Of a stretch of DNA of 64,000 bases, positions 29,334 through 38,422 are shown piece after piece. The translations under genes and the position numbers were made by a program. Numbering within the stretch: the stretch's first letter is position 1; each line of letters begins with the position of its first letter. The notes below the pieces were generated by a model that saw nothing but the letters and a program-made list of their open reading frames with translations, ran no database searches and was not told where the DNA came from. Origin of the DNA: Herminiimonas contaminans (GTDB lineage: Bacteria > Pseudomonadota > Gammaproteobacteria > Burkholderiales > Burkholderiaceae_D); assembly GCF_015645465.1 (NCBI RefSeq), contig NZ_JADOEL010000004.1, positions 62,001-126,000 of the forward strand. Direction: 5' to 3'.

Positions 29334-29738
29334 TTACTTGCCAGCTGGTGCCAGGGTTTGTACTGGCTCAGCTCCTGGCTGGCTTTTCGGTGGGCCGAAT
29401 TCGCCGATCTGGAATTGCACCGGACGCGAGCTATCGCTTTGACCATCGCCGCGCATCGCGCTGCCAGCCGGATCGTTAGGATGGGCATAGTAAGTGGTGC
29501 GACCAGTTTGTACTTTTACTTCGGTGACGCGACCCTGGGAGCGCTTTTCGGTAATCTTTTCTTTGGTGTCCGGTTGACGGATAGTCACCTCCGGTGCCGC
29601 ACCTTCTTCCAGGCGTTGCATTTGCGGTGGCGGCGGAGCGGTGTCATTGCCAGGTGCATTTTGTGCGTTTACAACCATAGGCGTAGCGAAGACTGCCGCG
29701 GTAATCGTGATGAGGGACCAGATTTTGGATGTGCGCAT
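29334..29738 (-). CDS. Small secreted protein, DUF2782-like
   Basis: 134 residues with an N-terminal signal peptide (MRTSKIWSLITITAAVFATPMVVNA). A Pro-rich linker (APPPPQMQRLEEG) is followed by a short basic domain with EKITEKRSQGRVTEVKVQTG. It resembles the DUF2782 family seen beside polA in related genomes; the function is unknown. It is divergent from polA across about 250 bases and is followed by its own terminator. Confidence 0.75.
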   Translation of the reverse strand: MRTSKIWSLITITAAVFATPMVVNAQNAPGNDTAPPPPQMQRLEEGAAPEVTIRQPDTKEKITEKRSQGRVTEVKVQTGRTTYYAHPNDPAGSAMRGDGQSDSSRPVQFQIGEFGPPKSQPGAEPVQTLAPAGK

Positions 29739-29989
29739 GATGTATGTATGAGCCCGTCGTTAAAAGGAAGTTAAATAAGATAGTTCATTGTAACAAACAG
29801 GGCTAAGCCTGCTGAAAATAGTTCATTTTGTGAGGAAACGTTCCATAAATACAATTTGCCGTGGCCAGACGCAGAATTTGCCTGCCGAAACTCTGCCATA
29901 ATCGTAGCCGTTTGCCATCAGATGCTAGCTGTGTGGCCCGCTTTATCCGGCAGCCTGATTGCTGCCCCTGTTTCCCTGACTAAATTCCT

Positions 29990-32746
29990 ATGAATAAAAC
30001 CCTGTTGTTAGTTGATGGTTCCAGCTATTTGTATCGTGCTTTCCACGCGATGCCGGACTTGCGCGGCCCGAACGGTGCGCCGACCGGAGCCATCTACGGC
30101 ATGATTAATATGCTGCGCCGCCTGCGCAAGGACTATCCGGACGCGGAATACATGGCCTGCGTGTTCGATGCCAAGGGTAAAACCTTCCGTGATGATTTAT
30201 ATGCCGAGTACAAGGCGCAGCGTGCGTCCATGCCGGATGACCTGGTCAAGCAGATCGAACCTATCCATGAAGCAGTGCGCGCAATGGGTTGGCCCATCCT
30301 GATGGTGGAAGGCATAGAAGCAGACGATGTGATCGGTACGCTGGCGGTGGAAGCGGTCAAGCATGGTATGAACACCGTGATCTCGACCGGTGACAAGGAT
30401 CTGGCACAACTGGTGAATGACCACGTCATGCTGATCAATACCATGAGTAATGAAAAGCTGGATCGCGACGGTGTGATTGCCAAATTCGGTGTGCCGCCGG
30501 AGCGCATCATCGATTACCTGACGCTGATAGGCGACACCGTGGATAACGTGCCGGGTGTAGATAAGGTTGGACCGAAAACTGCGGTCAAATGGCTGACCCA
30601 ATACGGCACGCTGGACGGCATCGTTGAGCATGCCGCAGAAATCAAGGGCGCGGTCGGTGACAACCTGCGCCGTGCACTCGACTGGCTGCCCCAAGCGAAG
30701 ACCCTGATCACGGTCAAAACGGATTGCGACTTGTCCGACCACATGGAAGGCATCATCGAATCGCTGACACAGCGCCCGGAAGACAAGGACGCGATGGTCG
30801 ACTTCTTCACGCGCAATGGTTTCAAAACCTGGTTGCGTGAGTTGACCGATAAGCCAGAAGCAAGTGAGACCAGCGCAGCTGCCACGGGTGGCGATAGTGC
30901 ACCACAAGGAGCCTTGTTTGCCGATGATGCGCCGGAAGTCGAAAAGCACTACGAAACCATATTGACCGAAGCTGATCTCGAACGCTGGTTGCAGAAGATC
31001 GATGCGGCTACATTGACTTCCATCGATACTGAAACCACCTCGCTGATTCCGATGCAGGCGCAACTGGTCGGCATCTCTTTGTGTTGTGAGCCTGGCGTCG
31101 CTGCCTACATACCAGTCGCGCATCATTATCAGGATGCACCGCTGCAGTTATCACGTGAATACGTGCTGGGGAAAATGAAGGCATGGCTGGAAGATGCGGG
31201 CAAAGCCAAGGTCGGGCAAAACCTCAAATACGATAGTCACATCTTTGAAAATCATGGCGTTCATCTGCGCGGCATCGTGCACGACACCCTGCTGGAATCC
31301 TATGTATTCGAATCGCACCGCAGCCACGATATGGATAGCCTGGCCTTGCGTCATTTGAATCGCAAGACCATCAGCTTCCAGGATGTGTGCGGTAAGGGCG
31401 CATCGCAGATAGGTTTTGACGAAGTTGAAATTGATCGCGCCACAGAGTATGCAGCGGAAGATGCGGACATCACCTTGCAATTGCATCAACGCATGTGGCC
31501 GCAAGTGGCAGAAGACAAAGGCCTGACCTTTGTTTATGAAAACATCGAATTGCCGACTGCGGTCGTACTGCAAAAGATAGAGCGCAACGGTGTCCTGATC
31601 GATCCGGATTTGCTGGCCAAGCAATCGAACGAGCTGGGCAAGCGCATGCTGGAAATAGAGCAGAATGCGTATGAACTTGCAGGCCAGCCATTCAATCTGA
31701 ATTCGCCGAAACAGTTAGGTGAAATCTTCTTTGAAAAACTCAAGCTGCCGGTCGTCAAAAAGACGCCATCCGGCTCACCATCCACCGATGAAGAAGTGCT
31801 GCAAAAACTGGCAGAGGATTATCCATTGCCTAAGGTGTTGCTTGAGTATCGCAGTTTGTCGAAACTGAAATCGACCTACACTGACAAGCTGCCGAAGATG
31901 ATAGACCCGACCACTGGTCGCGTGCATACCAACTATGCGCAGGCAGTCGCAGTAACCGGTCGCCTCGCATCCAATGATCCAAATTTACAAAACATTCCTA
32001 TCCGTAATGCTGAAGGTCGTCGCATCCGCGAAGCCTTTGTCGCAGCACCGGGCAATGTGATTGTCTCTGCCGATTACTCGCAAATTGAGCTGCGCATCAT
32101 GGCGCATATTTCCGGCGATGAAAACATGCTGCAAGCCTTTGCCGATGGCGAGGATATCCATAGGGCGACCGCTGCTGAAATTTTCGGTATAGAGCGTGCT
32201 GCGGTAGATAGCGAACAGCGTCGTTATGCCAAGGTAATTAACTTTGGCCTGATCTATGGCATGAGTGCTTTCGGCCTGGCTGGCAACCTCGGCATAGAAC
32301 GCTCGGCTGCACAAAGCTATATCGAGAAATACTTCTATCGTTTCGCTGGCGTGAAGCGCTATATGGATGAGACGCGCCTGGAAGCAAAAGCGCGTGGTTA
32401 TGTGCAGACTGTTTTCGGTCGTCGCTTATGGCTGCCGGAAATCAATTCGCCGAACGGCCCGCGTCGCCAGGGAGCCGAGCGTGCTGCGATCAATGCTCCT
32501 ATGCAGGGCACAGCCGCTGACCTGATCAAGCTGGCGATGATCGCGGTGCAAGGCTGGCTGGAAACAGAAAAGCTGCAATCCAAAATGATCATGCAAGTGC
32601 ACGATGAATTGGTGCTGGAAGTGGCGGAAACCGAGTTGGCACTGGTTCGTGAGAAACTGCCAGAGCTGATGCGTAATGTCGCACAATTGAAAGTGCCGCT
32701 GATCGCGGAAGTTGGCGTCGGCAAGAACTGGGATGAAGCACACTAA
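29990..32746 (+). CDS. polA: DNA polymerase I
   Basis: 918 residues. All three domains are present: the N-terminal 5'-3' exonuclease (LLVDGSSYLYRAFHAM, VISTGDKDLAQLV), the 3'-5' exonuclease with its DxE motif intact (SIDTETTSLIP), so proofreading is probably active, and the polymerase with motif A SADYSQIELRIMAHIS, motif B RRYAKVINFGLIYGMSAFG and motif C MQVHDELVLEV. It fills gaps in repair and replaces RNA primers. Divergent from the small secreted protein gene. Confidence 0.98.
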   Translation: MNKTLLLVDGSSYLYRAFHAMPDLRGPNGAPTGAIYGMINMLRRLRKDYPDAEYMACVFDAKGKTFRDDLYAEYKAQRASMPDDLVKQIEPIHEAVRAMGWPILMVEGIEADDVIGTLAVEAVKHGMNTVISTGDKDLAQLVNDHVMLINTMSNEKLDRDGVIAKFGVPPERIIDYLTLIGDTVDNVPGVDKVGPKTAVKWLTQYGTLDGIVEHAAEIKGAVGDNLRRALDWLPQAKTLITVKTDCDLSDHMEGIIESLTQRPEDKDAMVDFFTRNGFKTWLRELTDKPEASETSAAATGGDSAPQGALFADDAPEVEKHYETILTEADLERWLQKIDAATLTSIDTETTSLIPMQAQLVGISLCCEPGVAAYIPVAHHYQDAPLQLSREYVLGKMKAWLEDAGKAKVGQNLKYDSHIFENHGVHLRGIVHDTLLESYVFESHRSHDMDSLALRHLNRKTISFQDVCGKGASQIGFDEVEIDRATEYAAEDADITLQLHQRMWPQVAEDKGLTFVYENIELPTAVVLQKIERNGVLIDPDLLAKQSNELGKRMLEIEQNAYELAGQPFNLNSPKQLGEIFFEKLKLPVVKKTPSGSPSTDEEVLQKLAEDYPLPKVLLEYRSLSKLKSTYTDKLPKMIDPTTGRVHTNYAQAVAVTGRLASNDPNLQNIPIRNAEGRRIREAFVAAPGNVIVSADYSQIELRIMAHISGDENMLQAFADGEDIHRATAAEIFGIERAAVDSEQRRYAKVINFGLIYGMSAFGLAGNLGIERSAAQSYIEKYFYRFAGVKRYMDETRLEAKARGYVQTVFGRRLWLPEINSPNGPRRQGAERAAINAPMQGTAADLIKLAMIAVQGWLETEKLQSKMIMQVHDELVLEVAETELALVREKLPELMRNVAQLKVPLIAEVGVGKNWDEAH

Positions 32747-32861
32747 GTACGCATTAAGGCAAAGCATCGCCGCTGTACGAGTTTCGCCGTTTGCTGTCGA
32801 TATGCAGGGCAGCAAGTATTTTTTCAATTGAGATGCAATCACTATCTACTGGAGGATGGGA

Positions 32862-33746
32862 ATGGATAATTTGAAAGAGGACTTCGCTAGCCTGGTCGCA
32901 AAAACACCGATCTCGGATGGCGTCGACAGACGTGGTTTTTTGAAGACGGCTTTGGGTAGTGGTTTTGCTGCAGCGGTATTGCCTATCGCTGCGCACAGCG
33001 CAGTGGCGACCGATAGCAAGGGTTTGACGGTAGGCGAAGTCACCGTCAATGTGAATGGCCAGGCAGTGCCGGTATATCGTGCGCAGCCCGCAGGCAAAAC
33101 CAATCTGCCGGTGGTGCTGGTGATTTCTGAAATCTTTGGCGTGCATGAATACATCGCCGACGTCGCGCGTCGTTTCGCCAAGCTGGGTTATCTGGCGCTG
33201 GCACCGGAATTGTTTGTGCGTCAGGGTGACCCGGGTTCATACGGCACCATCGCCGAACTGCAAAAAGAGATTATTTCCAAAGTGCCGGATGCGCAGGTCA
33301 TGACCGACCTTGATGCAGTCGTGGCCTGGGCCAAGGCGAATGGCGGCAATACCGATAAGCTCGGCATCACCGGTTTCTGCTGGGGCGGTCGCGTGACCTG
33401 GTTGTACTCGGCGCACAATCCCAAGGTTAAAGCTGGCGTGGCCTGGTATGGCCGCCTGGTCGGCAATAACAATGAATTGACGCCCAAGAATCCGGTCGAC
33501 ATTGCTGCCAAACTGAAAACCCCGGTATTGGGTTTGTACGGCGCGCAGGATGGCGGCATTCCGGTTACGACCGTCGTGCAGATGCAGGATGCCTTGTCCA
33601 AGGGCAGCAGCAAGTCGGAATTCGTCCTGTTCAAAAATTCCGGTCATGCTTTCCACGCCGACTATCGCGCCAGCTATGTAGAAGCGGATGCGAAAGAAGG
33701 CTGGCAACGTTGCTTAGACTGGTTTAAAACCCACGGCGTGAGCTAA
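32862..33746 (+). CDS. Tat-exported dienelactone hydrolase family protein
   Basis: 294 residues from the ATG at 32862; the ATG at 32856 touches the GGAGG ribosome binding site and is less likely. The N-terminus has a twin-arginine signal (DRRGFLKTALGSGFAAAVL), so the folded protein is predicted to be exported to the periplasm. The alpha/beta hydrolase body has the nucleophile Cys in ITGFCWGGR, an acidic residue in LGLYGAQDGGIP and the catalytic His in GHAFHADYR. Classic dienelactone hydrolases are cytoplasmic and act in chlorocatechol degradation; the exported group has no settled substrate. Confidence 0.9.
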   Translation: MDNLKEDFASLVAKTPISDGVDRRGFLKTALGSGFAAAVLPIAAHSAVATDSKGLTVGEVTVNVNGQAVPVYRAQPAGKTNLPVVLVISEIFGVHEYIADVARRFAKLGYLALAPELFVRQGDPGSYGTIAELQKEIISKVPDAQVMTDLDAVVAWAKANGGNTDKLGITGFCWGGRVTWLYSAHNPKVKAGVAWYGRLVGNNNELTPKNPVDIAAKLKTPVLGLYGAQDGGIPVTTVVQMQDALSKGSSKSEFVLFKNSGHAFHADYRASYVEADAKEGWQRCLDWFKTHGVS

Positions 33747-33774
33747 CCCCCCCTAAGCCACATCTGTGGCAAAG

Positions 33775-33811
33775 ACGCGACGGTGGATGTATTTATACCG
33801 TCGCGTTTTTA
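33775..33811 (+). terminator. Terminator after the dienelactone hydrolase gene
   Basis: ACGCGACGGT at 33775-33784 pairs perfectly with ACCGTCGCGT at 33797-33806, followed by TTTTATTT. Confidence 0.88.
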
Positions 33812-33875
33812 TTTGCTGAAATAGCCGGGATATGTTTTAATTTGCAACCTTGTTGCATTAAGCCCGGAGCCTAAA

Positions 33876-34658
33876 ATTAATTCCACGCTCGTTTCTATTC
33901 TGTTGACCACCGCCATTTCGGGCGTCTTCAGCATTTCTGCCGCGGCTTTGTTTTCGTTCTCGCTGCTGTCCAAACTGGTCGATCGCATGGTCAGCCTGTC
34001 GGTCGGTATCCTGCTGGCGACTTCGCTGCTGCATGCCTTGCCGGAAGCGTTTGAGTCAGGTGCCGATACGCATGCGCTGTTCGCGCTGCTGCTTGCTGGC
34101 TTGCTGGGCTTTTTCCTGCTGGAGAAGTTTGCCATCCTGCGCCACTCGCACCACCACGAAGACGACGGTCACGGTCATGAGCATGGACATGATGCGAAAG
34201 AGGCGGGTGCTGCTGGCTGGATGATCCTGGTCGGCGACAGCCTGCATAATTTCACCGACGGTATCCTGATTGCCGCAGCTTTCCTGGCTGATCCGCACCT
34301 CGGCATCCTGACCGGCCTCGCTATCATTGCGCATGAAATCCCGCAGGAAATCGGCGACTTCATCGTCTTGCTGAATGCCGGTTTCAGTCGTAAACGCGCA
34401 TACGCCTACAACATTATTTCGGGTTTGACGGCAGTAGTCGGCGGCCTGGTTGGTTACTTCATGCTGGATCGTTCGCAGGAATGGATACCGTATGTATTGG
34501 TATTCGCTTCATCCGGCTTTATCTACATCGCCGTCAGCGACCTGATGCCGCAGATGCAGCGTCGTGCATCGATGCGAGAAACCATACCGCAGATCGTGTT
34601 GATCGCACTGGGTGTGGCTATCGTCTTATTCCTGACAGGACATGCGCACGCTCATTGA
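33876..34658 (+). CDS. ZIP-family metal transporter
   Basis: About 260 residues if translation starts at the ATT at 33876, which has GGAG six bases upstream; the first standard start is the TTG at 33903 (251 residues), which has no ribosome binding site. ZIP proteins import Zn2+ or other divalent metals. Helices are visible throughout, with the His-rich loop HSHHHEDDGHGHEHGHD between helices 3 and 4 and the metal-binding motifs DSLHNFTDG and AHEIPQEIGD. Single gene, probably zinc or iron uptake; the metal is not determined by sequence. Confidence 0.9.
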   Translation: MNSTLVSILLTTAISGVFSISAAALFSFSLLSKLVDRMVSLSVGILLATSLLHALPEAFESGADTHALFALLLAGLLGFFLLEKFAILRHSHHHEDDGHGHEHGHDAKEAGAAGWMILVGDSLHNFTDGILIAAAFLADPHLGILTGLAIIAHEIPQEIGDFIVLLNAGFSRKRAYAYNIISGLTAVVGGLVGYFMLDRSQEWIPYVLVFASSGFIYIAVSDLMPQMQRRASMRETIPQIVLIALGVAIVLFLTGHAHAH

Positions 34659-34708
34659 GCGTAGTCGTGCGCATTAGTCCTTCATAAGCCCCTCATGCCC
34701 GGTGCGCC

Positions 34709-35554
34709 TCAGGCAACCGGGCGTGCCGGATCGGCACACCATTCACTCCATGATCCCGGATACAGTGCAGCGCCTCGCAGGCCTGCGATTTCCAGTGCCA
34801 GCAGGTTGTGGCAGGCTGTTACGCCGGAGCCGCATTGCATGACGGCTTGCGTCGGATCTGCGACGACAGCACTGAATTCCTGACGTAATTGCTCGGCTGA
34901 CTTGAAGTTACCGTCGGCTTGCAGATTCTCTTTGAAGAAACGATTTTTCGCACCGGGGATATGGCCGCCGACCGGATCTATCGTTTCATTTTCGCCGCGG
35001 AAGCGATCCGCTGCGCGTGCATCTACCACGGTCAATTTTTCATTCGACAGATTCGCCAGCAAGTCATTTGCGCTGACGGTAGTGACCAGGCTGGTACGTT
35101 CAGTCAGTGCGCCCAGTACACGTGGCGACTCTTCGGTCGACAGCCACATGCCGCTGGCCAGCCATGCGGGCAGGCCACCATCCAGTACTGCGACTGATTC
35201 ATGTCCAACCCAGCGCAGCATCCACCACAGACGTGCGGCAAACATGCCGCCTTGCGCATCGTAGACCACGACTTGCGTATCGTTATTGATGCCCCAGCGT
35301 TGCAGGGTAGCGATGAAGGCAGCGCGATCCGGCAACGGATGACGACCACGGAAGACGCCATCGGCGCCGACTTTCTCACCTGCCAGGTCTTTATCCAGAT
35401 GGGCGAATTGCGCATTCGGCAAATGACCTTCTGCATACGCACGTGCGCCTGCTTCCGGGTTCGCCAGATCATGGCGGGTATCGAGGATGACCCAGCCAGG
35501 TTCAAAAATATGTTTGGATAAATCAGCTGCTGAAATGATGGTGCTATAGCTCAT
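34709..35554 (-). CDS. sseA: 3-mercaptopyruvate sulfurtransferase
   Basis: 281 residues with two rhodanese domains. The active-site loop in the C-terminal domain reads CGSGVTA, the signature of 3-mercaptopyruvate sulfurtransferases, whereas thiosulfate sulfurtransferases have CRKGVTA. The N-terminal domain has no catalytic Cys, as expected. The enzyme moves sulfur from mercaptopyruvate to thiol acceptors or cyanide. CAGGAA precedes the ATG. It starts 23 bases after the EamA transporter gene. Confidence 0.93.
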   Translation of the reverse strand: MSYSTIISAADLSKHIFEPGWVILDTRHDLANPEAGARAYAEGHLPNAQFAHLDKDLAGEKVGADGVFRGRHPLPDRAAFIATLQRWGINNDTQVVVYDAQGGMFAARLWWMLRWVGHESVAVLDGGLPAWLASGMWLSTEESPRVLGALTERTSLVTTVSANDLLANLSNEKLTVVDARAADRFRGENETIDPVGGHIPGAKNRFFKENLQADGNFKSAEQLRQEFSAVVADPTQAVMQCGSGVTACHNLLALEIAGLRGAALYPGSWSEWCADPARPVA

Positions 35555-35577
35555 GTCGGTTTCCTGTCGCTGCTGGT

Positions 35578-36507
35578 TTAGAGTTCGGTCGAAATCGGAT
35601 CGGCGGGGGTTACCGTTTTTACGGTCGCCGAATTGCGAATATTGTAGAACGTGGCGACGATACCGCTGACCAGTATGATCGCGATCCCGAGCCAGCTCAA
35701 AAAGCCGAGGATATCACTCCAGATCAATACACCCCAGATACTGGAAAATACGATGCCGGTGTATTGCAGGTTGGCAGTCACCAATGTGTTGCCGAGGCGG
35801 TAAGCACGTGTCATCGCCATCTGCGCGATGGCTGCCAATACACCTATGCTTAGCAGCAGGAACAAGCCGTAGGTCGAGTGCGCGCGTGCCAGGGTGATCG
35901 CTTCTCCATTCAGGCCCGGACCGAACAGGCAGCCACCCAGGCCTGCGATGAAGCCGGTTGCAGAGAAATAAAACACGACGCGCGATTCCGGTTCGCCCAA
36001 TTGTCCGAGGTGACGCACCTGGAGATAGGCAAGGGCCGACAGCGCACCCGAGCACAGGCCGAGGAAGCCGCCCAGCCATTGGTCTGCATGTATCGATGGA
36101 CGCAGCAATAAGGTCACACCGACGAAGCTGGCCGTAATCGCCAGCACCAGGCCCCATTCAAAACGCCGTTTGCCGGCACGCCACGCAGCCACGAAAAGGA
36201 TGCCGGAGATCCAGATCGGTGCCATGTAATTGAGCGTCATCGCTGTTGCCAGTGGCAGCAGGCCAATCGCGCAAAACCAGAGCCACAGCGCAGTCACGCC
36301 AACCACGCAACGCCATAAGTGTTGCCAGATCAGGTGTGTGCGCAGGCTGCCGCCTTGCTGCAGGATCAGGATGTAGATAAAGATCACGCCTATGAAGCCG
36401 CGATACATGATGATTTCTGCGACCGAGTAGGTTTCGGATGCGAGCTTGACGCACACGCCCATGATGGAAAACATCAGCGTTGCGACAAGCATCCAGAGTG
36501 ATTGCAT
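35578..36507 (-). CDS. EamA-family (DMT superfamily) transporter
   Basis: 309 residues with about ten transmembrane helices in two EamA repeats; the second begins near residue 155. MYRGFIGVIFI in the first half and the C-terminal helix end are typical of the RhaT/EamA group. Members export or import amino acids and other small metabolites. The gene lies between the Rieske oxygenase and the sulfurtransferase on the same strand; the substrate is not predictable. Confidence 0.88.
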   Translation of the reverse strand: MQSLWMLVATLMFSIMGVCVKLASETYSVAEIIMYRGFIGVIFIYILILQQGGSLRTHLIWQHLWRCVVGVTALWLWFCAIGLLPLATAMTLNYMAPIWISGILFVAAWRAGKRRFEWGLVLAITASFVGVTLLLRPSIHADQWLGGFLGLCSGALSALAYLQVRHLGQLGEPESRVVFYFSATGFIAGLGGCLFGPGLNGEAITLARAHSTYGLFLLLSIGVLAAIAQMAMTRAYRLGNTLVTANLQYTGIVFSSIWGVLIWSDILGFLSWLGIAIILVSGIVATFYNIRNSATVKTVTPADPISTEL

Positions 36508-36573
36508 GAGAAGTGAAGAGTGTTACTGCGGGTTGATGCTGCGGGATCTTACTAAACGGAGGTTACTAAACTA

Positions 36574-36612
36574 AAACTGCATGCCGGGACCGCAGCTGTG
36601 CAGTCCCGGCTG
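36574..36612 (-). terminator. Terminator candidate after the Rieske oxygenase gene
   Basis: GCCGGGAC pairs with GTCCCGGC (36583-36590 with 36603-36610). On the minus strand ATGCAGTTTTAGTTT follows. It separates the oxygenase gene from the EamA gene. Confidence 0.55.
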
Positions 36613-36622
36613 GTGATACTGG

Positions 36623-37723
36623 TTAAACGTCGAGCTGACGGCGATACCATTCATGGAAGTGCTGCATGCCGTCTTCCATCGGTGACTGGTAGGGCCCGAC
36701 TTCGTTTTCGCCGCGATCGAGCAGGATCTTGCGACCTGCATCCATGCGCAGCGCGATTTCATCGTCCTCTTCGCAGGTTTCCATATACGCCGCACGTTCC
36801 GCCGCGACGAATTCGCGTTCAAACAAAACGATTTCTTCCGGATAGTAGAACTCGACCACGTTACGTGTTTTTTGCGGACCGTTAGGCCAGACCGTGGATA
36901 CCACCAATACATGCGGGTACCACTCGACCATGATGTTCGGATAAATGGTCAGCCAGATCGCGCCGTAAGGTGGAGCTTCACCGTTGCGGAATTGCAGGAT
37001 TTGTTCCTGCCATTTTTGATATTTTTCCGAGCCGGATTTGGCCAGCGCGTGGTGCACGCCCACGGTTTGTACGCTGTACTCGTCACCGAACTCCCACTTC
37101 AGGTCGTCGCAGCTGACAAAGCTGCCGAGGCCAGGGTGGAAGGGCTCGACGTGGTAATCCTCCAGATAGACTTCAATGAAAGTCTTCCAGTTGTAATCGC
37201 ACTCGTGGACTTCGACGTGGTCCAGCATATAGCCGCTGAAATCCAGGTCTTTGGTCACACCGAGCTTGCTCAGGATTTTGGCGACGTTGACGCCGTTTTG
37301 TTCAAACAGCAAACCGTTCCAGCTTTGCAACTGCGTGTTGGACAGGTTCAGGCAAGGCGTTTCACCGAAATGCGGTGCGCCTATCAACTCACCCTTGAGG
37401 TCATAGGTCCAGCGATGCAGCGGACAGACGATGTTTTTCGCATGGCCGCGACCATTGAACATTTTCGCCTGGCGATGACGGCAGACGTTAGAAAGCAACT
37501 CTATTCCCTGCTGACTGCGGACCAGCATGCGGCCTTCGTTTTCCCACGCGAGCGTGGCAAAGTCGCCGACATTCGGCACCATCAGTTCATGCCCTGCGTA
37601 ACGCGGGCCTGCACGGAACAACTGCTGGATTTCCTGCTTCAACAGTGCTTCGTCGAAATAGACGTTGACTGGAAGCTGCGCGTTAGAACGCGCGAGTTTG
37701 GCGAGATTAGCCAGATCGGACAT
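36623..37723 (-). CDS. Rieske-type ring-hydroxylating oxygenase, alpha subunit
   Basis: 366 residues from the ATG at 37723 (MSDLANLAKLARSN). The Rieske [2Fe-2S] ligands are Cys81/His83 (CRHR) and Cys100/His103 (CPLH). The mononuclear iron site is indicated by NWKTFIEVYLEDYHVEPFHPG, with two His. The layout resembles GbcA/choline monooxygenase-like oxygenases. No beta subunit, ferredoxin or reductase gene is adjacent, so its electron donor must be encoded elsewhere. The substrate is unknown. A perfect palindrome lies about 85-100 bases upstream. Confidence 0.9.
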   Translation of the reverse strand: MSDLANLAKLARSNAQLPVNVYFDEALLKQEIQQLFRAGPRYAGHELMVPNVGDFATLAWENEGRMLVRSQQGIELLSNVCRHRQAKMFNGRGHAKNIVCPLHRWTYDLKGELIGAPHFGETPCLNLSNTQLQSWNGLLFEQNGVNVAKILSKLGVTKDLDFSGYMLDHVEVHECDYNWKTFIEVYLEDYHVEPFHPGLGSFVSCDDLKWEFGDEYSVQTVGVHHALAKSGSEKYQKWQEQILQFRNGEAPPYGAIWLTIYPNIMVEWYPHVLVVSTVWPNGPQKTRNVVEFYYPEEIVLFEREFVAAERAAYMETCEEDDEIALRMDAGRKILLDRGENEVGPYQSPMEDGMQHFHEWYRRQLDV

Positions 37724-38167
37724 CCCCACCCCCAAATTAATTTGCACCCCCTGTAATCCCTGTAGGGAGGGAGCATCCGCTTGCAGGCGGACGCTGTTAC
37801 GCAGGCGATGAGCATGCTCATCGAATTATCTGCTGCACCCTAAGAGGAAAGAATCCGCAAAAACCTAAATCAAACGAGATAAAGAGGCAATTTTGGACAG
37901 AACCGAGGATTATACCCCAGACTTTTATGCGCCGACGAGCCGCTAGAGCCAACTGCCATGCGATGATTTCAATTGTTGGTAAAAGGAAAATATTTCTTTG
38001 CCCATGGTGGCCCGTCAGCACGAAAATCGCCGGTTGAGGCCATATATGCCCGTTTTCTGCCCAAAAATGCAGATTTTCCGTATGGGAAACCGACGGATAT
38101 GCTGCGTTTATCCACCGTGCAGAGTGGTTTGCTCTAAAATAACGGGCTAAACCTTTTTCCTGCTCTT
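37724..38167. other. Intergenic region between divergent Rieske gene and xseB
   Basis: 444 bases without a gene. It holds an 18-bp perfect palindrome (37806-37823) and an imperfect hairpin GCATCCGC/GCGGACGC at about 37779-37800, both nearer the Rieske gene. The part before xseB contains TAAAAT near 38140 as a possible -10 box without a good -35 box. Confidence 0.5.
37806..37823. promoter_or_regulatory. Perfect 18-bp palindrome upstream of the Rieske oxygenase
   Basis: CGATGAGCATGCTCATCG reads the same on both strands. Its position 83-100 bases before the oxygenase start fits an operator or activator site, though it could also form an RNA hairpin. Confidence 0.5.
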
Positions 38168-38422
38168 ATGTCAAAAAAACCTACCTCTGCCGCTTTGCCT
38201 TCGTCGTTTGAAGAAGCGATGGCAGAACTCGAACAACTGGTCGCGCGCATGGAAGCGGGCGAACTGCCGCTGGAAGCATCGGTCGCGGCCTATAAGCGCG
38301 GCTCCGAGCTGGTCAAGTACTGCGCCGCGCAACTCGAAAAAGTCGACAATCAGGTCAAGGTACTGGAAGGCGATATGCTCAAACCGTTCAACGCAGATCG
38401 TGCGATCGAGGCGGATGAATGA
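38168..38422 (+). CDS. xseB: Exodeoxyribonuclease VII small subunit
   Basis: 84 residues. The core FEEAMAELEQLVARMEAGELPLEASVAAYKRGSELVKYC matches the XseB helical hairpin that coats the XseA catalytic subunit of this single-strand DNA exonuclease. xseA is not in the window. The stop codon overlaps the ispA start (ATGA at 38419-38422), the usual xseB-ispA-dxs order. Confidence 0.96.
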   Translation: MSKKPTSAALPSSFEEAMAELEQLVARMEAGELPLEASVAAYKRGSELVKYCAAQLEKVDNQVKVLEGDMLKPFNADRAIEADE

